Below, piece by piece: positions 27,978-37,118 of a DNA stretch of 61,917 nt (the stretch's first letter is position 1; every line of letters starts with the position of its first letter). The translations under genes and the position numbers were made by a program. Location of the stretch: NCBI GenBank assembly GCA_019239425.1, contig JAFAZX010000038.1:1-61917 (forward strand). Reading direction: 5' to 3'. Source of the stretch: Acidobacteriota bacterium (GTDB taxonomy: Bacteria > Acidobacteriota > Blastocatellia > Pyrinomonadales > Pyrinomonadaceae). The notes under the pieces were generated by a model, which made no database searches, was not told the DNA's origin, and saw only the letters and a program-made list of their open reading frames with translations.

Positions 27978-29216
27978 CTACGCGTGCTCCTCCGGCTGTG
28001 CGGGCTGCTGCGGCTGCGCAGGTTGTTGCGGCGGCTGTGGCGGTTGCGGCTGCACAGGTTGTTGCGGCTGTCCCGGCTGTTGTGGTTGTTGTGGTTGTTG
28101 CGGCTGCCCAGGTTGTTCGGGCGGCTGGCCGCCGACTGGCGGCGTCGGCGGCGTCGGGTCTTTGTACTCGAAGCCGTTCTTCAAGGTCTGCGACTGGCTG
28201 TCGGTGTTCGTCACGACGACATCGACCTGGCCGGCGGCGTGCGCGGGCGTCTTGACCTTGACGAGCTTCTCCTCGACGCTCTCGACCGTCGCGTTGGCGC
28301 CGCCGAAGGTGACGACGACTCCGGGCCGGAAGTTCTCGCCCACGATGGTGACTTCATCGCCGCCGAGCGTCGAGCCGTTTAGTGGCGACATCGATTTGAC
28401 GGCGGGGGCCGGGCCGACGTGGTCACTCGCCGGCTCCTTGGGCGTGAGCACGGTCGCGGCTACCTGCCGCAGCTTGTTGATGGCCTCCTCGGTGAACATG
28501 CCGATGAGCGCGCCCACCGCCGCGAAGCCGAAGGGGCTCGTGTCGGAGATGCTCGAAGTCGGCGAGAAGAAGCCGCCGCGGATGACGAAGTAGAAGACGA
28601 GGGCGACGGAGGCGCTCATGAAGGGGGTCAGGAAGTAGAAGGCCGACCAGCTCCACTTGAGCTGGCGGTTGCCGATGTACCAGCCCAGCGAGCGCAGCGC
28701 GTGGACGAGTCCGCCGAGCGCGCCCGCGAAGAGCACGATGAGGAGGAGCCGGTCTTCGTCGTAGAGGCAGCGCGGCTCCATGAAAGGAATCCTGATGGGG
28801 CGGACGCCCTGCCGCGTCTTGTTGCACACGTCCAGACAGCTATCGTTCCAGATGCGTTGATTCCCGTCGTCCTTAACCGGCGTGGCGCCGGGGGTCGGGC
28901 AAGGGGTCGGCGTGGTGGTCGGGTTCGACGTGGTCGTTGTCGTGGCGGGCGTCGTGCCTCCCTGCGCCGGCGGCGCGGTCGCGGCGGCCGGCGAAGGACT
29001 CGGAGCGGGGGCGCCCTCCAGCGCCGCCTCCGCGGCCGTCTTCCCCTCCGGGCGGACGGGCGGCCAGAGGATGACCAGAGACGTGAAGCTCAGCACCGTC
29101 ATCAACAGGATGTAGAGGATGAGAAGGTAGATGCCCGCCGTCCCCACGGGCCAACGGCCCGGGTACTGCGTCTCTTCCGCTTGTCCGTGCGCCGCTTGTT
29201 GTTCGTCCGCCGCCAT
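27978..29216 (-). CDS. Membrane protein with IPT/TIG domain and Pro/Gln-rich tail; paralogue of the protein at 6734
   Basis: A 412-residue protein. The order is: a first membrane helix (residues about 25-50, IYLLILYILLMTVLSFTSLV); a Pro/Thr-rich loop with CPTPGATP; membrane helices (LLIVLFAGALGGLVHALRSL; PFMSASVALVFYFVIRGGFF); EEAINKLRQVAA; an IPT/TIG immunoglobulin-like domain (about 268-350, SPLNGSTLGGDEVTIVGENF); and a tail of PQQP/GQPQQP repeats. The membrane core aligns with the protein at 6734-8044 (AGALGG; YFxxPxxxxxxAxxxY; AI-x-KLR). It is upstream of bshC on the same strand. I do not recognise a function; a surface or envelope-spanning role is an inference. Confidence 0.75.
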   Translation of the reverse strand: MAADEQQAAHGQAEETQYPGRWPVGTAGIYLLILYILLMTVLSFTSLVILWPPVRPEGKTAAEAALEGAPAPSPSPAAATAPPAQGGTTPATTTTTSNPTTTPTPCPTPGATPVKDDGNQRIWNDSCLDVCNKTRQGVRPIRIPFMEPRCLYDEDRLLLIVLFAGALGGLVHALRSLGWYIGNRQLKWSWSAFYFLTPFMSASVALVFYFVIRGGFFSPTSSISDTSPFGFAAVGALIGMFTEEAINKLRQVAATVLTPKEPASDHVGPAPAVKSMSPLNGSTLGGDEVTIVGENFRPGVVVTFGGANATVESVEEKLVKVKTPAHAAGQVDVVVTNTDSQSQTLKNGFEYKDPTPPTPPVGGQPPEQPGQPQQPQQPQQPGQPQQPVQPQPPQPPQQPAQPQQPAQPEEHA

Positions 29217-29491
29217 TCGGTCACTCCTTATCTGCCGCCCGCCTTCAGCGCGCGGGTGTGTCGGGCGGCGTCCGCCCGGCCGACCCGCCTGGAGAGTTAC
29301 TTCGACCCGCCTGGAGAATTACATGAGGCGCGCGCGCCGGCGGCGAAGGACTGGCCGACGGCGACGGTACAAAGGAAAAGCAGGCGCACAATAGTCCCGA
29401 AAGGCGCGCGTGTCAATCATTTTTCCCGCGCCACGCCCGCCGCCCGAAGTTGATAGCCGGGGCGGAAACGTGCGAGGATTTAGCGAAGCTT

Positions 29492-30493
29492 ATGCCCGAG
29501 GGAACAGACAGACTCGACCTGCTCATCATCGGCGCGGGGCCGGCGGGACTCTCGGCGGCGGACGTGGCCGCGCGCGAAGGACTCTCCTACCTCGTCGTCG
29601 AGAAGGGGCTCATCGCCCACACGGTCTACCGCTACCCCGTGGGCCTGACCGTCTTCTCGACCACGAACGAGCTGGAGCTGGAGGAGGGCGGCCTGCGCCC
29701 CTGCCGCGAGAAGCCGACCCGCGAGGAGCTGCTCTCCTACTACGTGCGCTTCGCCCTCCGGCACGACCTGCATATCAACACCGAGGAGGAGGTCACGAAG
29801 ATCGAGCCGCTCGGCCCCGAGGGCTTCCGCGTCAGCACCTCGCGCGGCACGTACGAGGCCGCGCGCGTGCTCACCTGCATCGGCGGGATGGCGCGCCCGC
29901 GCCGTCTGGGCGTCCCCGGCGAAGACCTATCAAAAGTCCGCCACCGCTTCGTCGAGCCTTTCCCCTACGTGCGCAAGGACGCGCTCGTCGTCGGCGGCGG
30001 GAACAGCGCGGCCGAGGCGGCGCTCTTCCTCTCCGAAGGCGGCGCGCGCACGACCTACGCCATCTGGCCGGCGGACTGGGAGAACCGCGACCCGAAGAAG
30101 GGCTGCATCAAGCACTGGGTGCGGGGGCCCTTGGAGCGCGAGATCGAAGAGGGACGTTTGCGCCTCTTCCTCTTCTCGGAGCTGGTCGAGATTAAGGAGG
30201 GCGAGGTTCTCATCAAGGACGAGCAGGGGCGGACGCACGCGCTCGCCAACGACGCCGTCTTCGTCCTCATCGGCAGCGACGCAGACCTCACGCTGCTGCG
30301 CGGGGCGGGCGTGCGCACCGAAGTCTCGGGCCTGACCGAAATCCCCGTCTACGACCCCGACACCTTCGAGACCAACGTCCCCGGCCTCTACGTCGCCGGC
30401 CACTTCACCAACTCGCGCCACATCAAAGAGGCCATCGCCGTCCCGCGCCGCGTCGTCCCCCTCATCGCCCAATCCTTGCGCGCGACGGTCTGA
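29492..30493 (+). CDS. ypdA: YpdA-like FAD/NAD(P) oxidoreductase (bacillithiol disulfide reductase type)
   Basis: A 333-residue flavoprotein. LLIIGAGPAGLSAADVAA is the FAD-binding GxGxxG loop; ALVVGGGNSAAEAALFLSEG is the NAD(P)H loop. FSTTNELELEEGGL and the C-terminal LYVAGHFTNSRHIKEAI match YpdA (Bdr), which reduces oxidised bacillithiol and lacks the CxxC of ordinary thioredoxin reductases; none is seen here. The neighbouring bshC supports this. The ATG at 29492 gives normal length; a TTG at 29450 is the upstream alternative. Confidence 0.9.
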   Translation: MPEGTDRLDLLIIGAGPAGLSAADVAAREGLSYLVVEKGLIAHTVYRYPVGLTVFSTTNELELEEGGLRPCREKPTREELLSYYVRFALRHDLHINTEEEVTKIEPLGPEGFRVSTSRGTYEAARVLTCIGGMARPRRLGVPGEDLSKVRHRFVEPFPYVRKDALVVGGGNSAAEAALFLSEGGARTTYAIWPADWENRDPKKGCIKHWVRGPLEREIEEGRLRLFLFSELVEIKEGEVLIKDEQGRTHALANDAVFVLIGSDADLTLLRGAGVRTEVSGLTEIPVYDPDTFETNVPGLYVAGHFTNSRHIKEAIAVPRRVVPLIAQSLRATV

Positions 30494-30508
30494 GTTTAAG
30501 TTGAAGCC

Positions 30509-31024
30509 ATGCCCATGCCCGTCGCGCACGGTCTGGTGGGGGCGAGCCTGGTGGCGGCGGTGCTGCCGCGGGCTGGGCGCGAGCGTGAGTGGCGTCGGGC
30601 GCTCCTGGCGGGCGCGGCGCTCGCCAACGCCGCCGACCTCGACTTCTCTCTGGTCTTCGTCTTCGGCTCGCGCGGTTGGCACAGGGGCTTCACGCACTCG
30701 CTCGTCTTCGCGCTCGCCGTCTTCGTCTGCCTGCTGCTCGCGCTCGGCCGGCGTCGCGCGCGCGTGGCCGTGGGGCTGGGACTGGCCTACGCCTCGCACG
30801 CGCTCCTCGACTTCGCCACGACCAGACAGGGCGGCGGGCTGGAGCTGTTCTGGCCCTTCTCGTTTGAGAGGTTCGGGCTGCGCTGGTGGGGACTCTCCGA
30901 GATACCTTCGAGACTCCCGCCCGCCGAGATTCTGAACTTTCTCTTCCTCGAATTCGTGCTCTTCGCGCCGCCGCTTCTGCTTTTGATACTGCTGCGGCGC
31001 GGCGTCTTCCGCCGGCCCGTCTGA
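30509..31024 (+). CDS. YdjM/DUF457-type membrane metal-dependent hydrolase
   Basis: A 171-residue protein with four or five hydrophobic segments. The motif set is PVAHGLVGASL, NAADLDF, then WHRGFTHSLVFAL, then SHALLDFATT, the conserved His/Asp pattern of the DUF457 'membrane-bound metal-dependent hydrolase' family. It starts 15 bases after the ypdA-like stop, so the two may be co-transcribed. In E. coli the relative YdjM is an SOS-induced membrane protein; the role here is unknown. Confidence 0.8.
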   Translation: MPMPVAHGLVGASLVAAVLPRAGREREWRRALLAGAALANAADLDFSLVFVFGSRGWHRGFTHSLVFALAVFVCLLLALGRRRARVAVGLGLAYASHALLDFATTRQGGGLELFWPFSFERFGLRWWGLSEIPSRLPPAEILNFLFLEFVLFAPPLLLLILLRRGVFRRPV

Positions 31025-31037
31025 AAGGTCGGAGGGG

Positions 31038-31682
31038 TCAGGGCTGGAGCTTGTCCACCTCGCGTTCGATGAGGGGGAGGAGTTTCTGGCGGATGCGCGC
31101 GACGAGGGCGTCGGCCTGCTTCACGTCGTCTTCGAGCCGGATGCGGTTCGCGCTGGCCTGGTTGAGCAGAATCTCGACGCCCCGCCGTTCGTTGTCGAGC
31201 TGGCGGCGGCGCAGGTCGCGCAAGTCCTGCGTGCGGGTCGTGCCGATGCCTGAGAGCGCGCGGTCGATGTTCTCGGGGCGCATGTCGTCGTCGAGCTGCA
31301 TCATGCGCGTGCGGTAGGCGGTCTCCTTCTCGGTCATCTCGAGGAGCTGTCGGCGCAGGCCCTCGGCGCGCTGCTCGGCGCGGCTCAGGATGTCGAGGTT
31401 CTGCGCGATGGGGTTCTGCTTGCCGGGGGAGGCCGCCGAGGCGTTGACCGCGTCGGGCGACAGAACCTTCTCGGCGATCTCGCGCAGCCGCGCGTTCAGG
31501 GTCTGGAGTGACTTGCGCAGCAGCGCGATCTCGTTCGCCACGGGGTCGGCCGAGGCGGCGGCCGGCTGCTCTTTCGGGAGGGGCGTGGCGAGCGCGGGCG
31601 GCGAAGTCTGCGCTCTCGCGCCGGCGCAGAGGAGGGTCGCGGCCGAGAGCGCGGCCGCCATGAGTCTTGCGCGGGTGTTCAT
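31038..31682 (-). CDS. Exported coiled-coil protein, unknown
   Basis: A 214-residue protein with a signal peptide (MNTRARLMAAALSAATLL, cut after GARAQ). The mature part is almost wholly helical and charged (residues about 50-214; for example RKSLQTLNARLREIAEKVL and QLLEMTEKETAYRTRMMQLD), consistent with a periplasmic coiled coil. It is convergent with the DUF457 gene, with a 13-base gap. No family is recognised. Confidence 0.7.
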   Translation of the reverse strand: MNTRARLMAAALSAATLLCAGARAQTSPPALATPLPKEQPAAASADPVANEIALLRKSLQTLNARLREIAEKVLSPDAVNASAASPGKQNPIAQNLDILSRAEQRAEGLRRQLLEMTEKETAYRTRMMQLDDDMRPENIDRALSGIGTTRTQDLRDLRRRQLDNERRGVEILLNQASANRIRLEDDVKQADALVARIRQKLLPLIEREVDKLQP

Positions 31683-31869
31683 GGTCGGAAGTCCTCTTTA
31701 AGAGCTGAAGGGCGCGGGGCCGAACTCTTTTTCACGCACGGCCCTGTGCCGGGTTCGTTTATTATCGGCGCGCGCGGCCCGTACTCAAAGCCCGCGCCGC
31801 CGAGGGCATCCGCCGGCCCCCTGCGCACATCAAAAGCGACTCGCCCCGGCCGTGCTTCAGGTGAACCTT

Positions 31870-32826
31870 ATGAAAAGATTCTTGACCTTACTCTTCGCCG
31901 CCCTCCTGCTCTGCGCCACGGCCGCGCCCGTACGCGCCCAAGGGGCCGAGGACTACCTGAAGCGCGCGGCGGCACGCTTCAAGCAGGGCGACGCCGACGG
32001 CGCGCTCGCAGACATCGAGAAGGCCATCAAGCTCTTCCCCAAGTACGACGCCGCCTACAGCTTCCGCGCGGGCATCAGGAAATCGAGGGGCGACATCGAG
32101 GGCGCTATCGCGGACTTCTCCAAGGCCATCGAGCTGAACCCGAAGAACGTCATCGCCCTCTACACGCTCGGCTTCATGAGGATGGAGAAGCAGGACTACG
32201 ACGGCGCGATTAAGGACTTCGACAGGGCGCTGGAGCTACAGCCCAACCTCGCCATCGTCTACAACAACCGCGGCGACGCGAAGCGCGCGAAGGGCGACGC
32301 GGAGGGGGCGATTGCGGACTACACGAAGGCCGTCGAGAACAACCCCAAGCTGGCCGAGGCGTACCACAGCCGCGCCACGCTTCTGATGGAGAAGCAGGAG
32401 ACGGGGCGCGCCATCGCCGACTACACGATGGCGCTCGGGCTCAACCCGCAGCTCACCGAAGGCTACTACAACCGCGCCGTCGCGCGCGCCGCGGACGGCG
32501 ACACGGACGGCGCCGTCGAAGACTTCACGAGGTTCATCCAGGCGAACCCGCAGAGCGCCGACGCCCTCTACAGCCGCGGCCGCGCCCTCGAAACGAAGGG
32601 CGACGCGGACGGCGCCCTCCTGGACTTCTCGAAGGCGATTGAGGTCGACCCGAAGTATGCGGAAGCTTACGCCAGCCGCGGCCTCATCCTCCTCGCGCGC
32701 AACCGGGACGAAGAGGCGCAGAAGGACTTCGACAAGTACGTCGAACTCAACCCCTCCGCCAAGGAGAACCTCGAACAGCGCGTCAAGTACGCCAGATACC
32801 AGCGCACGAAGAAGCCGAAGCCCTGA
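31870..32826 (+). CDS. Exported TPR protein
   Basis: A 318-residue protein with a signal peptide (KRFLTLLFAALLLCATAAP, cut after VRAQ). Eight or so consecutive 34-residue TPR units fill the rest, with the canonical W/Y-x2-LG-x2-Y-x8-A and P positions (AIADFSKAIELNPKNVIALY; AIKDFDRALELQPNLAIVYN). Such arrays mediate protein contacts in the periplasm. The ATG at 31870 directly precedes the signal; an upstream TTG/GTG extension is unlikely. No partner is suggested by context. Confidence 0.85.
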   Translation: MKRFLTLLFAALLLCATAAPVRAQGAEDYLKRAAARFKQGDADGALADIEKAIKLFPKYDAAYSFRAGIRKSRGDIEGAIADFSKAIELNPKNVIALYTLGFMRMEKQDYDGAIKDFDRALELQPNLAIVYNNRGDAKRAKGDAEGAIADYTKAVENNPKLAEAYHSRATLLMEKQETGRAIADYTMALGLNPQLTEGYYNRAVARAADGDTDGAVEDFTRFIQANPQSADALYSRGRALETKGDADGALLDFSKAIEVDPKYAEAYASRGLILLARNRDEEAQKDFDKYVELNPSAKENLEQRVKYARYQRTKKPKP

Positions 32827-32866
32827 CCCGGTTGAGTAGTTTTCTTGAGGTTACGGAAGCAGGACT

Positions 32867-33421
32867 CTAACGTCGTGCGTTGGTTGGTCTCGGGAAGTAC
32901 CTGACCACGAGCAGGCTGGCGTAGATTTGGTCGTCCCAGCCGTAGGAGAGTTCGACCGTCGTCGTCGGGAACTTCCACGTGCGCGTCAGCGCGATGCCTT
33001 TGTACTTCCCCCTGAACGTGTACCTTTCGTCCTTCGGCTGGCCGGGCCGGCCGTACGCGCGCGCGAGGGAGGCGTCGAGGCTGTTGAAGAGTCGCTCGCG
33101 CGGCGCCAGGGAGACCTGTTCGTCGAGCCTGACGATTATCTGCGCCAGCTTGTCCGTGCCCTTATCCATCTGGAAGAAGACCGTGAACGGCTCGCCCCCG
33201 AGCTTAAACCCCGGAATCACGTACTCCGCGTAAGACGCGAAGAACTGCTTCCGCTCGGGAAGTTTCCTGAGCCTACCGTTAAAAGCCTTCAGCAGCTCGG
33301 CCTCGGACATGCCCCAGCGCGCGCCCTCCCAGCCGACCACATCCTTCTGCTGCGGGAGACAGTCCTGGCATAACAGGAGCAGCAGGCCGCAGGCGAGGAA
33401 GAGTCTCGTGTAGCCTCTCAT
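32867..33421 (-). CDS. Exported protein of unknown function
   Basis: A 184-residue protein with a Cys-containing hydrophobic N-terminus (FLACGLLLLLCQDCLPQ), either a signal peptide or a weak lipoprotein signal. The mature part is of mixed alpha/beta character, with VVGWEGARWGMSEAELLKAF near the start, a pattern ('xWgMs.aEv.kaf') common to small periplasmic proteins of unknown function. Start set at the Met before RGYTRLF. It is followed 26 bases upstream by the gene at 33448 on the same strand. Confidence 0.7.
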   Translation of the reverse strand: MRGYTRLFLACGLLLLLCQDCLPQQKDVVGWEGARWGMSEAELLKAFNGRLRKLPERKQFFASYAEYVIPGFKLGGEPFTVFFQMDKGTDKLAQIIVRLDEQVSLAPRERLFNSLDASLARAYGRPGQPKDERYTFRGKYKGIALTRTWKFPTTTVELSYGWDDQIYASLLVVRYFPRPTNARR

Positions 33422-33447
33422 CTTGTGACTCCCGTCCGACGGCGATG

Positions 33448-33960
33448 TCAGTCCCTCAGCCACTTCAGCATGTGCGGGTACGGGGCGACCTGTAACTGCC
33501 GGGCCGTCTGGCCCGTCGCCGTCAGCCCGAGCGTCTGCAAGCCGTATGCGCCCGGGTAGACGCCCATGGTGAACGTGAGGATGAGGCCCGCGGACTTCCC
33601 TTCGTACCCGCCCGCGTGGAACAGAACCGAAGGCTCCAGCTTGAGGTGAGTCACGGCCGCGTAGGCCCACGCGGTCGCCTCCGCCTCCACCGCGTTCATG
33701 TCCGCGCCGGGGATGAAGACCTCGCCGCCCAGCGCGGGCCGCAGCCCGGCCGGCGCCACGGCCAGGTGCCCCGCCTCGTGCAGAAGGTCGCCCGGGTAAC
33801 TCAACTTCCCCTCGTCCACCAGCAGCCCGCCGCGCTCGACGAGGATGCCCGGCAGGAAACTCTCCCCGTCCAGACGCCCCGGCACGACCTCGATGCCAAT
33901 GCCGTTCAGAAACTCCGCTATCCGATTCGTCAGCGCGCCCTCAAACATACGGGACGCCAT
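33448..33960 (-). CDS. Putative metal-dependent protein with an HExxH-like motif
   Basis: A 170-residue protein. The central segment GDLLHEAGHLAVAP contains HEAGH, the zinc-binding motif of many metallopeptidases, followed 34 residues later by NAVEAEATAWAYAA, where the acids could give the third ligand. No signal peptide is present. The start is the Met before ASRMFEGAL, ending at 33960. I cannot assign a peptidase family; it could also be a non-catalytic relative. Confidence 0.65.
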   Translation of the reverse strand: MASRMFEGALTNRIAEFLNGIGIEVVPGRLDGESFLPGILVERGGLLVDEGKLSYPGDLLHEAGHLAVAPAGLRPALGGEVFIPGADMNAVEAEATAWAYAAVTHLKLEPSVLFHAGGYEGKSAGLILTFTMGVYPGAYGLQTLGLTATGQTARQLQVAPYPHMLKWLRD

Positions 33961-34076
33961 CTTAACACTTCCGACCTCACACATCTTCACAATAGCGCGG
34001 GCCGCGCTTGACGTGCGGGAGGATTCGATCAACGATCCGGATCGTTTTCCGAAAGGCTGAAGCGCACACACGTCAA

Positions 34077-34988
34077 ATGTCTTTGCCCCGCCAGGCAGTT
34101 CAAGAATCCGCCGACGAATTTCTCTGGAAGGGGGAGATGCCTCACGACGCGCCCGAGCCGTTATTCGCGGACGTCGCGCACGGCATACGCCTCTACCGAG
34201 GCGACGCGCTAGAACTCCTGAAGCGCGCACGGGACGAGCACTTCGACCTCATCTTCGCCGACCCGCCCTACTTCCTCTCGAACGACGGCGTCACCTGTCA
34301 CGCGGGTAAGATGGTCAGCGTCAACAAGGGTGTCTGGGACAAGGCCGCGACCTTCGAGGAGATACACGAGTTCAACAAGCTCTGGCTCGGCGAGTGCCGC
34401 CGTCTGCTCAAGCCGAACGGCGCCATCTGGGTGACGGGCACAGCGCACAACATCTACAGCGTCGGCTTCGCGCTCCAGACGCTCGGCTTCAAAGTCCTGA
34501 ACGACATCGCGTGGTACAAGGTCAACCCGCCGCCGAACCTCTCGTGCCGCTACTTCACGCACGCGACCGAGACGATCCTCTGGGCGCGGCGCGACCCCAA
34601 GAGCCGCCACACGTTCAACTACGCCGAGATGAAGCGCGAGAACCGCGGCAAGCAGATGCAGTCGCTCTGGCACATCAAGCCGCCCGGCCCCCGCGAGAAG
34701 CGATACGGCAAGCACCCGACGCAGAAGCCCGAGGCGCTGCTCGACCGGATACTTCGCGCCTCTACCAACCCGCGCGACCTCGTCCTCGACCCCTTTTGCG
34801 GCAGCGGCACCACCGGCGTCGTCGCCGCCCGCCTCGGCCGCCGCTTCGTCGGCTTCGAGTTGGACGAAAAATATCTAGGTGTCGCCGCCCAAAGAATCAC
34901 CGACGAGGTTGACGCGCGGGAGAGGCAGAACAGTCTTTCATTCGAGCCGCCCGTAACTGTTGGGGGGGAGGGGGTTACAGGTGCCTGA
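34077..34988 (+). CDS. N6-adenine DNA methyltransferase, beta-class (M.DpnIIB/DpnA-like)
   Basis: A 303-residue methyltransferase. The catalytic motif FADPPYFLSNDG is at about residues 60-72 and the SAM motif LDPFCGSGTTG at about 237-247. This order (catalytic before SAM) defines the beta class. KHPTQKPEALLDRI precedes the SAM motif as in the family. DPPYFLSN resembles the GATC methylase of the DpnII system. The stop overlaps the nuclease start by eight bases. ATG 34077 is used; ATG 34137 is an in-frame alternative. GATC specificity is inferred from family. Confidence 0.9.
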   Translation: MSLPRQAVQESADEFLWKGEMPHDAPEPLFADVAHGIRLYRGDALELLKRARDEHFDLIFADPPYFLSNDGVTCHAGKMVSVNKGVWDKAATFEEIHEFNKLWLGECRRLLKPNGAIWVTGTAHNIYSVGFALQTLGFKVLNDIAWYKVNPPPNLSCRYFTHATETILWARRDPKSRHTFNYAEMKRENRGKQMQSLWHIKPPGPREKRYGKHPTQKPEALLDRILRASTNPRDLVLDPFCGSGTTGVVAARLGRRFVGFELDEKYLGVAAQRITDEVDARERQNSLSFEPPVTVGGEGVTGA

Positions 34989-35955
34989 CCTTTCCTTCTA
35001 CGAGAGCCGCTTTGGGATCACGTCCCTTGACAAGGCTTTTGACCTTTTTGTTGCCGAGCTTCGGACTTATTACGACGCCGATTACTACGTGGACTGGAAA
35101 AAGGTATACAAGCACGTCGAGCACTACCGGCACGAGCTTTTCCTTCTAAGCTCACTCTGTAGCGCCCCCGACAAGGAGCAGGCCGCGCGGGAATTGCTCC
35201 GCAAATACCCGCAGGTGGTTCCTGTGCTGCCCGCGCTCATAGCGAACGCCGACCGGAACACGCCGCGCTGTGTTATTCATCTGGCCGAAGACTTGAGCCA
35301 GGGAATTATAAAGTCTTATGACTTCTCGACCCCCGTCGCTCCTCTAACCGAGACCCAGATAGAAACGTATGTCGAATTTCTTCTCAAATCCGGTGTCCTC
35401 TTCTTACTGGAACAAATTAAATCTGTCTTCGACTACGTCACCGGCGTCGAGGTAGGGCTCGACAGTAACGCTCGTAAGAACCGCAGCGGCAAGTGCGCCA
35501 TTGCGGCCCTCCGCCCGGCGGTAGAACAAGCGCTAAGCCGTCTCCCGCAAATAGAGTCTAAAGCTGAGGCCACCTATGCCTTCTTGGGCGCCCAGGGCTG
35601 CACGCTGCCGGGAAGAGTTAAGGGTAAAAAGTGGGACTGGGCTTTCTGGACGCTTAAAGCTCCACGCCGCTTCGCCGTCGTAGAGGTCAACCATTACGGC
35701 TCGACAGGCTCTAAGCCGGAGTCCATCGCGGCCGAATATATCGCGCGCCAACAACTCTTAAAGGAGGCGGGCATAGGCTTCATCTGGGTTACTGACGGCC
35801 GCGGCTGGCTGAAGATGACTCGTGCCCTGCGCGAATCGTTCGACAATGTCGAACACCTCATCAACATACACCTCGCCAAAGAGGGTCAGTTGGAGTGGGC
35901 CCTGCGCCGCCTGCTTCTGGCCGGGGTAAAAGGGCAGAAAGAATTCGCCGCTTAG
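34981..35955 (+). CDS. DpnII/MboI-like type II restriction endonuclease
   Basis: A 324-residue protein starting at GTG 34981, inside the methylase stop, with a G-rich ribosome site just before. The segment KKWDWAFWTL then FAVVEVNHYGSTGSKPESIA near residues 218-250 matches the 'EVNFYxxxGSKxxE' nuclease motif of DpnII/MboI enzymes. N-terminal residues (DLFVAELRTYYDADYYVDW, then KKVYKHV) also fit. With the methylase next door this is a restriction-modification pair, probably against GATC (inference). Base composition is visibly lower in GC than the flanks, suggesting acquisition by transfer. Confidence 0.85.
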   Translation: MPDLSFYESRFGITSLDKAFDLFVAELRTYYDADYYVDWKKVYKHVEHYRHELFLLSSLCSAPDKEQAARELLRKYPQVVPVLPALIANADRNTPRCVIHLAEDLSQGIIKSYDFSTPVAPLTETQIETYVEFLLKSGVLFLLEQIKSVFDYVTGVEVGLDSNARKNRSGKCAIAALRPAVEQALSRLPQIESKAEATYAFLGAQGCTLPGRVKGKKWDWAFWTLKAPRRFAVVEVNHYGSTGSKPESIAAEYIARQQLLKEAGIGFIWVTDGRGWLKMTRALRESFDNVEHLINIHLAKEGQLEWALRRLLLAGVKGQKEFAA

Positions 35956-36000
35956 TTGTATACTTCCCGCGCCCCAAAGTCTCTGTGAGGCGGTGCGACA

Positions 36001-36735
36001 GTGAAGCAGCACGAAGCGGTCATGCAAGCCATGCGCGAGAGCGGTGGATATGCCACTCTCGGCCACCTTTACCGCACGGCCACCCGCGTTCCCGACACTC
36101 ATTGGGGGACGAAGACGCCCTTCGCCAGCATCCGCCGCATCGTCCAAGAGCACAAAGAATTCTTCAAGATCAGGCCCGGCCTCTGGGCGCTCGCCTCACA
36201 ACGCGATGAGGTCTTAGCTAAGCTCGCCCTCGACGCGAAATTCGACTCACGCAACCCCGAAGAGTTCAACCATACATACTACCAAGGGCTGCTTGTCCAA
36301 ATCGGCAACCTGAAGGACTACGAAACCTTCGTCCCACCTCAAGACAAGAACAGACCTTTCCTTGGCCGGAAGTTGGCTGAGGTCGCCACGCTGAAGAAAT
36401 TTCATGAATTTACTTACGACTCTCTTCTGCAAAGAGCCAAGACGATTGATGTCTCGTGGTTTAACGACAGAAGGTTTCCGAAGGCTTTCTTTGAGGTTGA
36501 GCATTCAACGCCTATGTGGAACTCCTTGGTAAAGTTCAAGGACTTTGAGGATTTTCGCGTTAAGTATTACATCGTTGCCGACGTTAAGCGTCGAAAAGAG
36601 TTCGAAAGAAAAATATCCTCATCTGCCTACTCTTCAATCAAAGACTCCGTCAAGTTCCTCAGCTACGAGAAGCTCTCCGAGTGGCACACGCAGGTCTTCA
36701 AAACGGTACCTATAGATAAAGAATTAGGGCTGTAA
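36001..36735 (+). CDS. Winged-helix (HARE-HTH-like) protein with a nuclease-like C-terminal domain
   Basis: A 244-residue protein starting at GTG 36001 with GAGGCG upstream. Residues 1-65 form a winged helix of the HARE-HTH type found in restriction systems (ESGGYATLGHLYRTA; TPFASIRRIVQEHKEFFKIR followed by PGLWALA). The rest has RFPKAFFEVEHSTPMWNSL and YIVADVKRRKEF, which look like a PD-(D/E)xK-type core in which the EVE acids may be catalytic. It follows the DpnII-like nuclease by 45 bases on the same strand and shares its low GC, so it is probably a third part of the restriction locus. Confidence 0.65.
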   Translation: MKQHEAVMQAMRESGGYATLGHLYRTATRVPDTHWGTKTPFASIRRIVQEHKEFFKIRPGLWALASQRDEVLAKLALDAKFDSRNPEEFNHTYYQGLLVQIGNLKDYETFVPPQDKNRPFLGRKLAEVATLKKFHEFTYDSLLQRAKTIDVSWFNDRRFPKAFFEVEHSTPMWNSLVKFKDFEDFRVKYYIVADVKRRKEFERKISSSAYSSIKDSVKFLSYEKLSEWHTQVFKTVPIDKELGL

Positions 36736-36757
36736 CCTATACACCACCGTTGCAGCC

Positions 36758-37072
36758 TCACGACTTCCTTCTGCGCGGGGAGAATTTGCGTTTGATCTCT
36801 TTGTGGTCGGTGGGGCCGGGGAGTCTGTCGGGGAGGTCGAGGTCGTCGTCGATGAGGACTTCGGTCGGCACGCCGGCCACGCGGGCGTAACTCAGAAGGA
36901 TTGGCAACGGCGGTTCCCTCGTGCCCCGTTCGTAATCCGAGATTCGGTTGTAGACAATCATGTCCTCAACGCCTAAGCGCTTGAGCATCTCAGTCTGAGA
37001 CAGCCCCAACGTCAGGCGCACCTGCAAGAGCTTTTCCGCGAGACGCTCCGCCCTCTGACGCGCCGTCCCCAT
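36758..37072 (-). CDS. XRE-family helix-turn-helix regulator, probably of the restriction locus
   Basis: A 104-residue protein. Residues about 10-70 are an XRE HTH: LLQVRLTLGLSQTEMLKRLG, then NRISDYERGTREPPLPILLS. The short size and position beside a type II system fit a C-protein-like controller, though it faces the restriction genes from the far end. GGGAGGTGA lies six bases before the ATG. A perfect dyad (37119-37142) sits in its own leader and is a likely operator. Confidence 0.8.
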   Translation of the reverse strand: MGTARQRAERLAEKLLQVRLTLGLSQTEMLKRLGVEDMIVYNRISDYERGTREPPLPILLSYARVAGVPTEVLIDDDLDLPDRLPGPTDHKEIKRKFSPRRRKS

Positions 37073-37118
37073 CAGGAGTCACCTCCCGATAGGGCCAACG
37101 TGTCAGAAATGAGCTTGC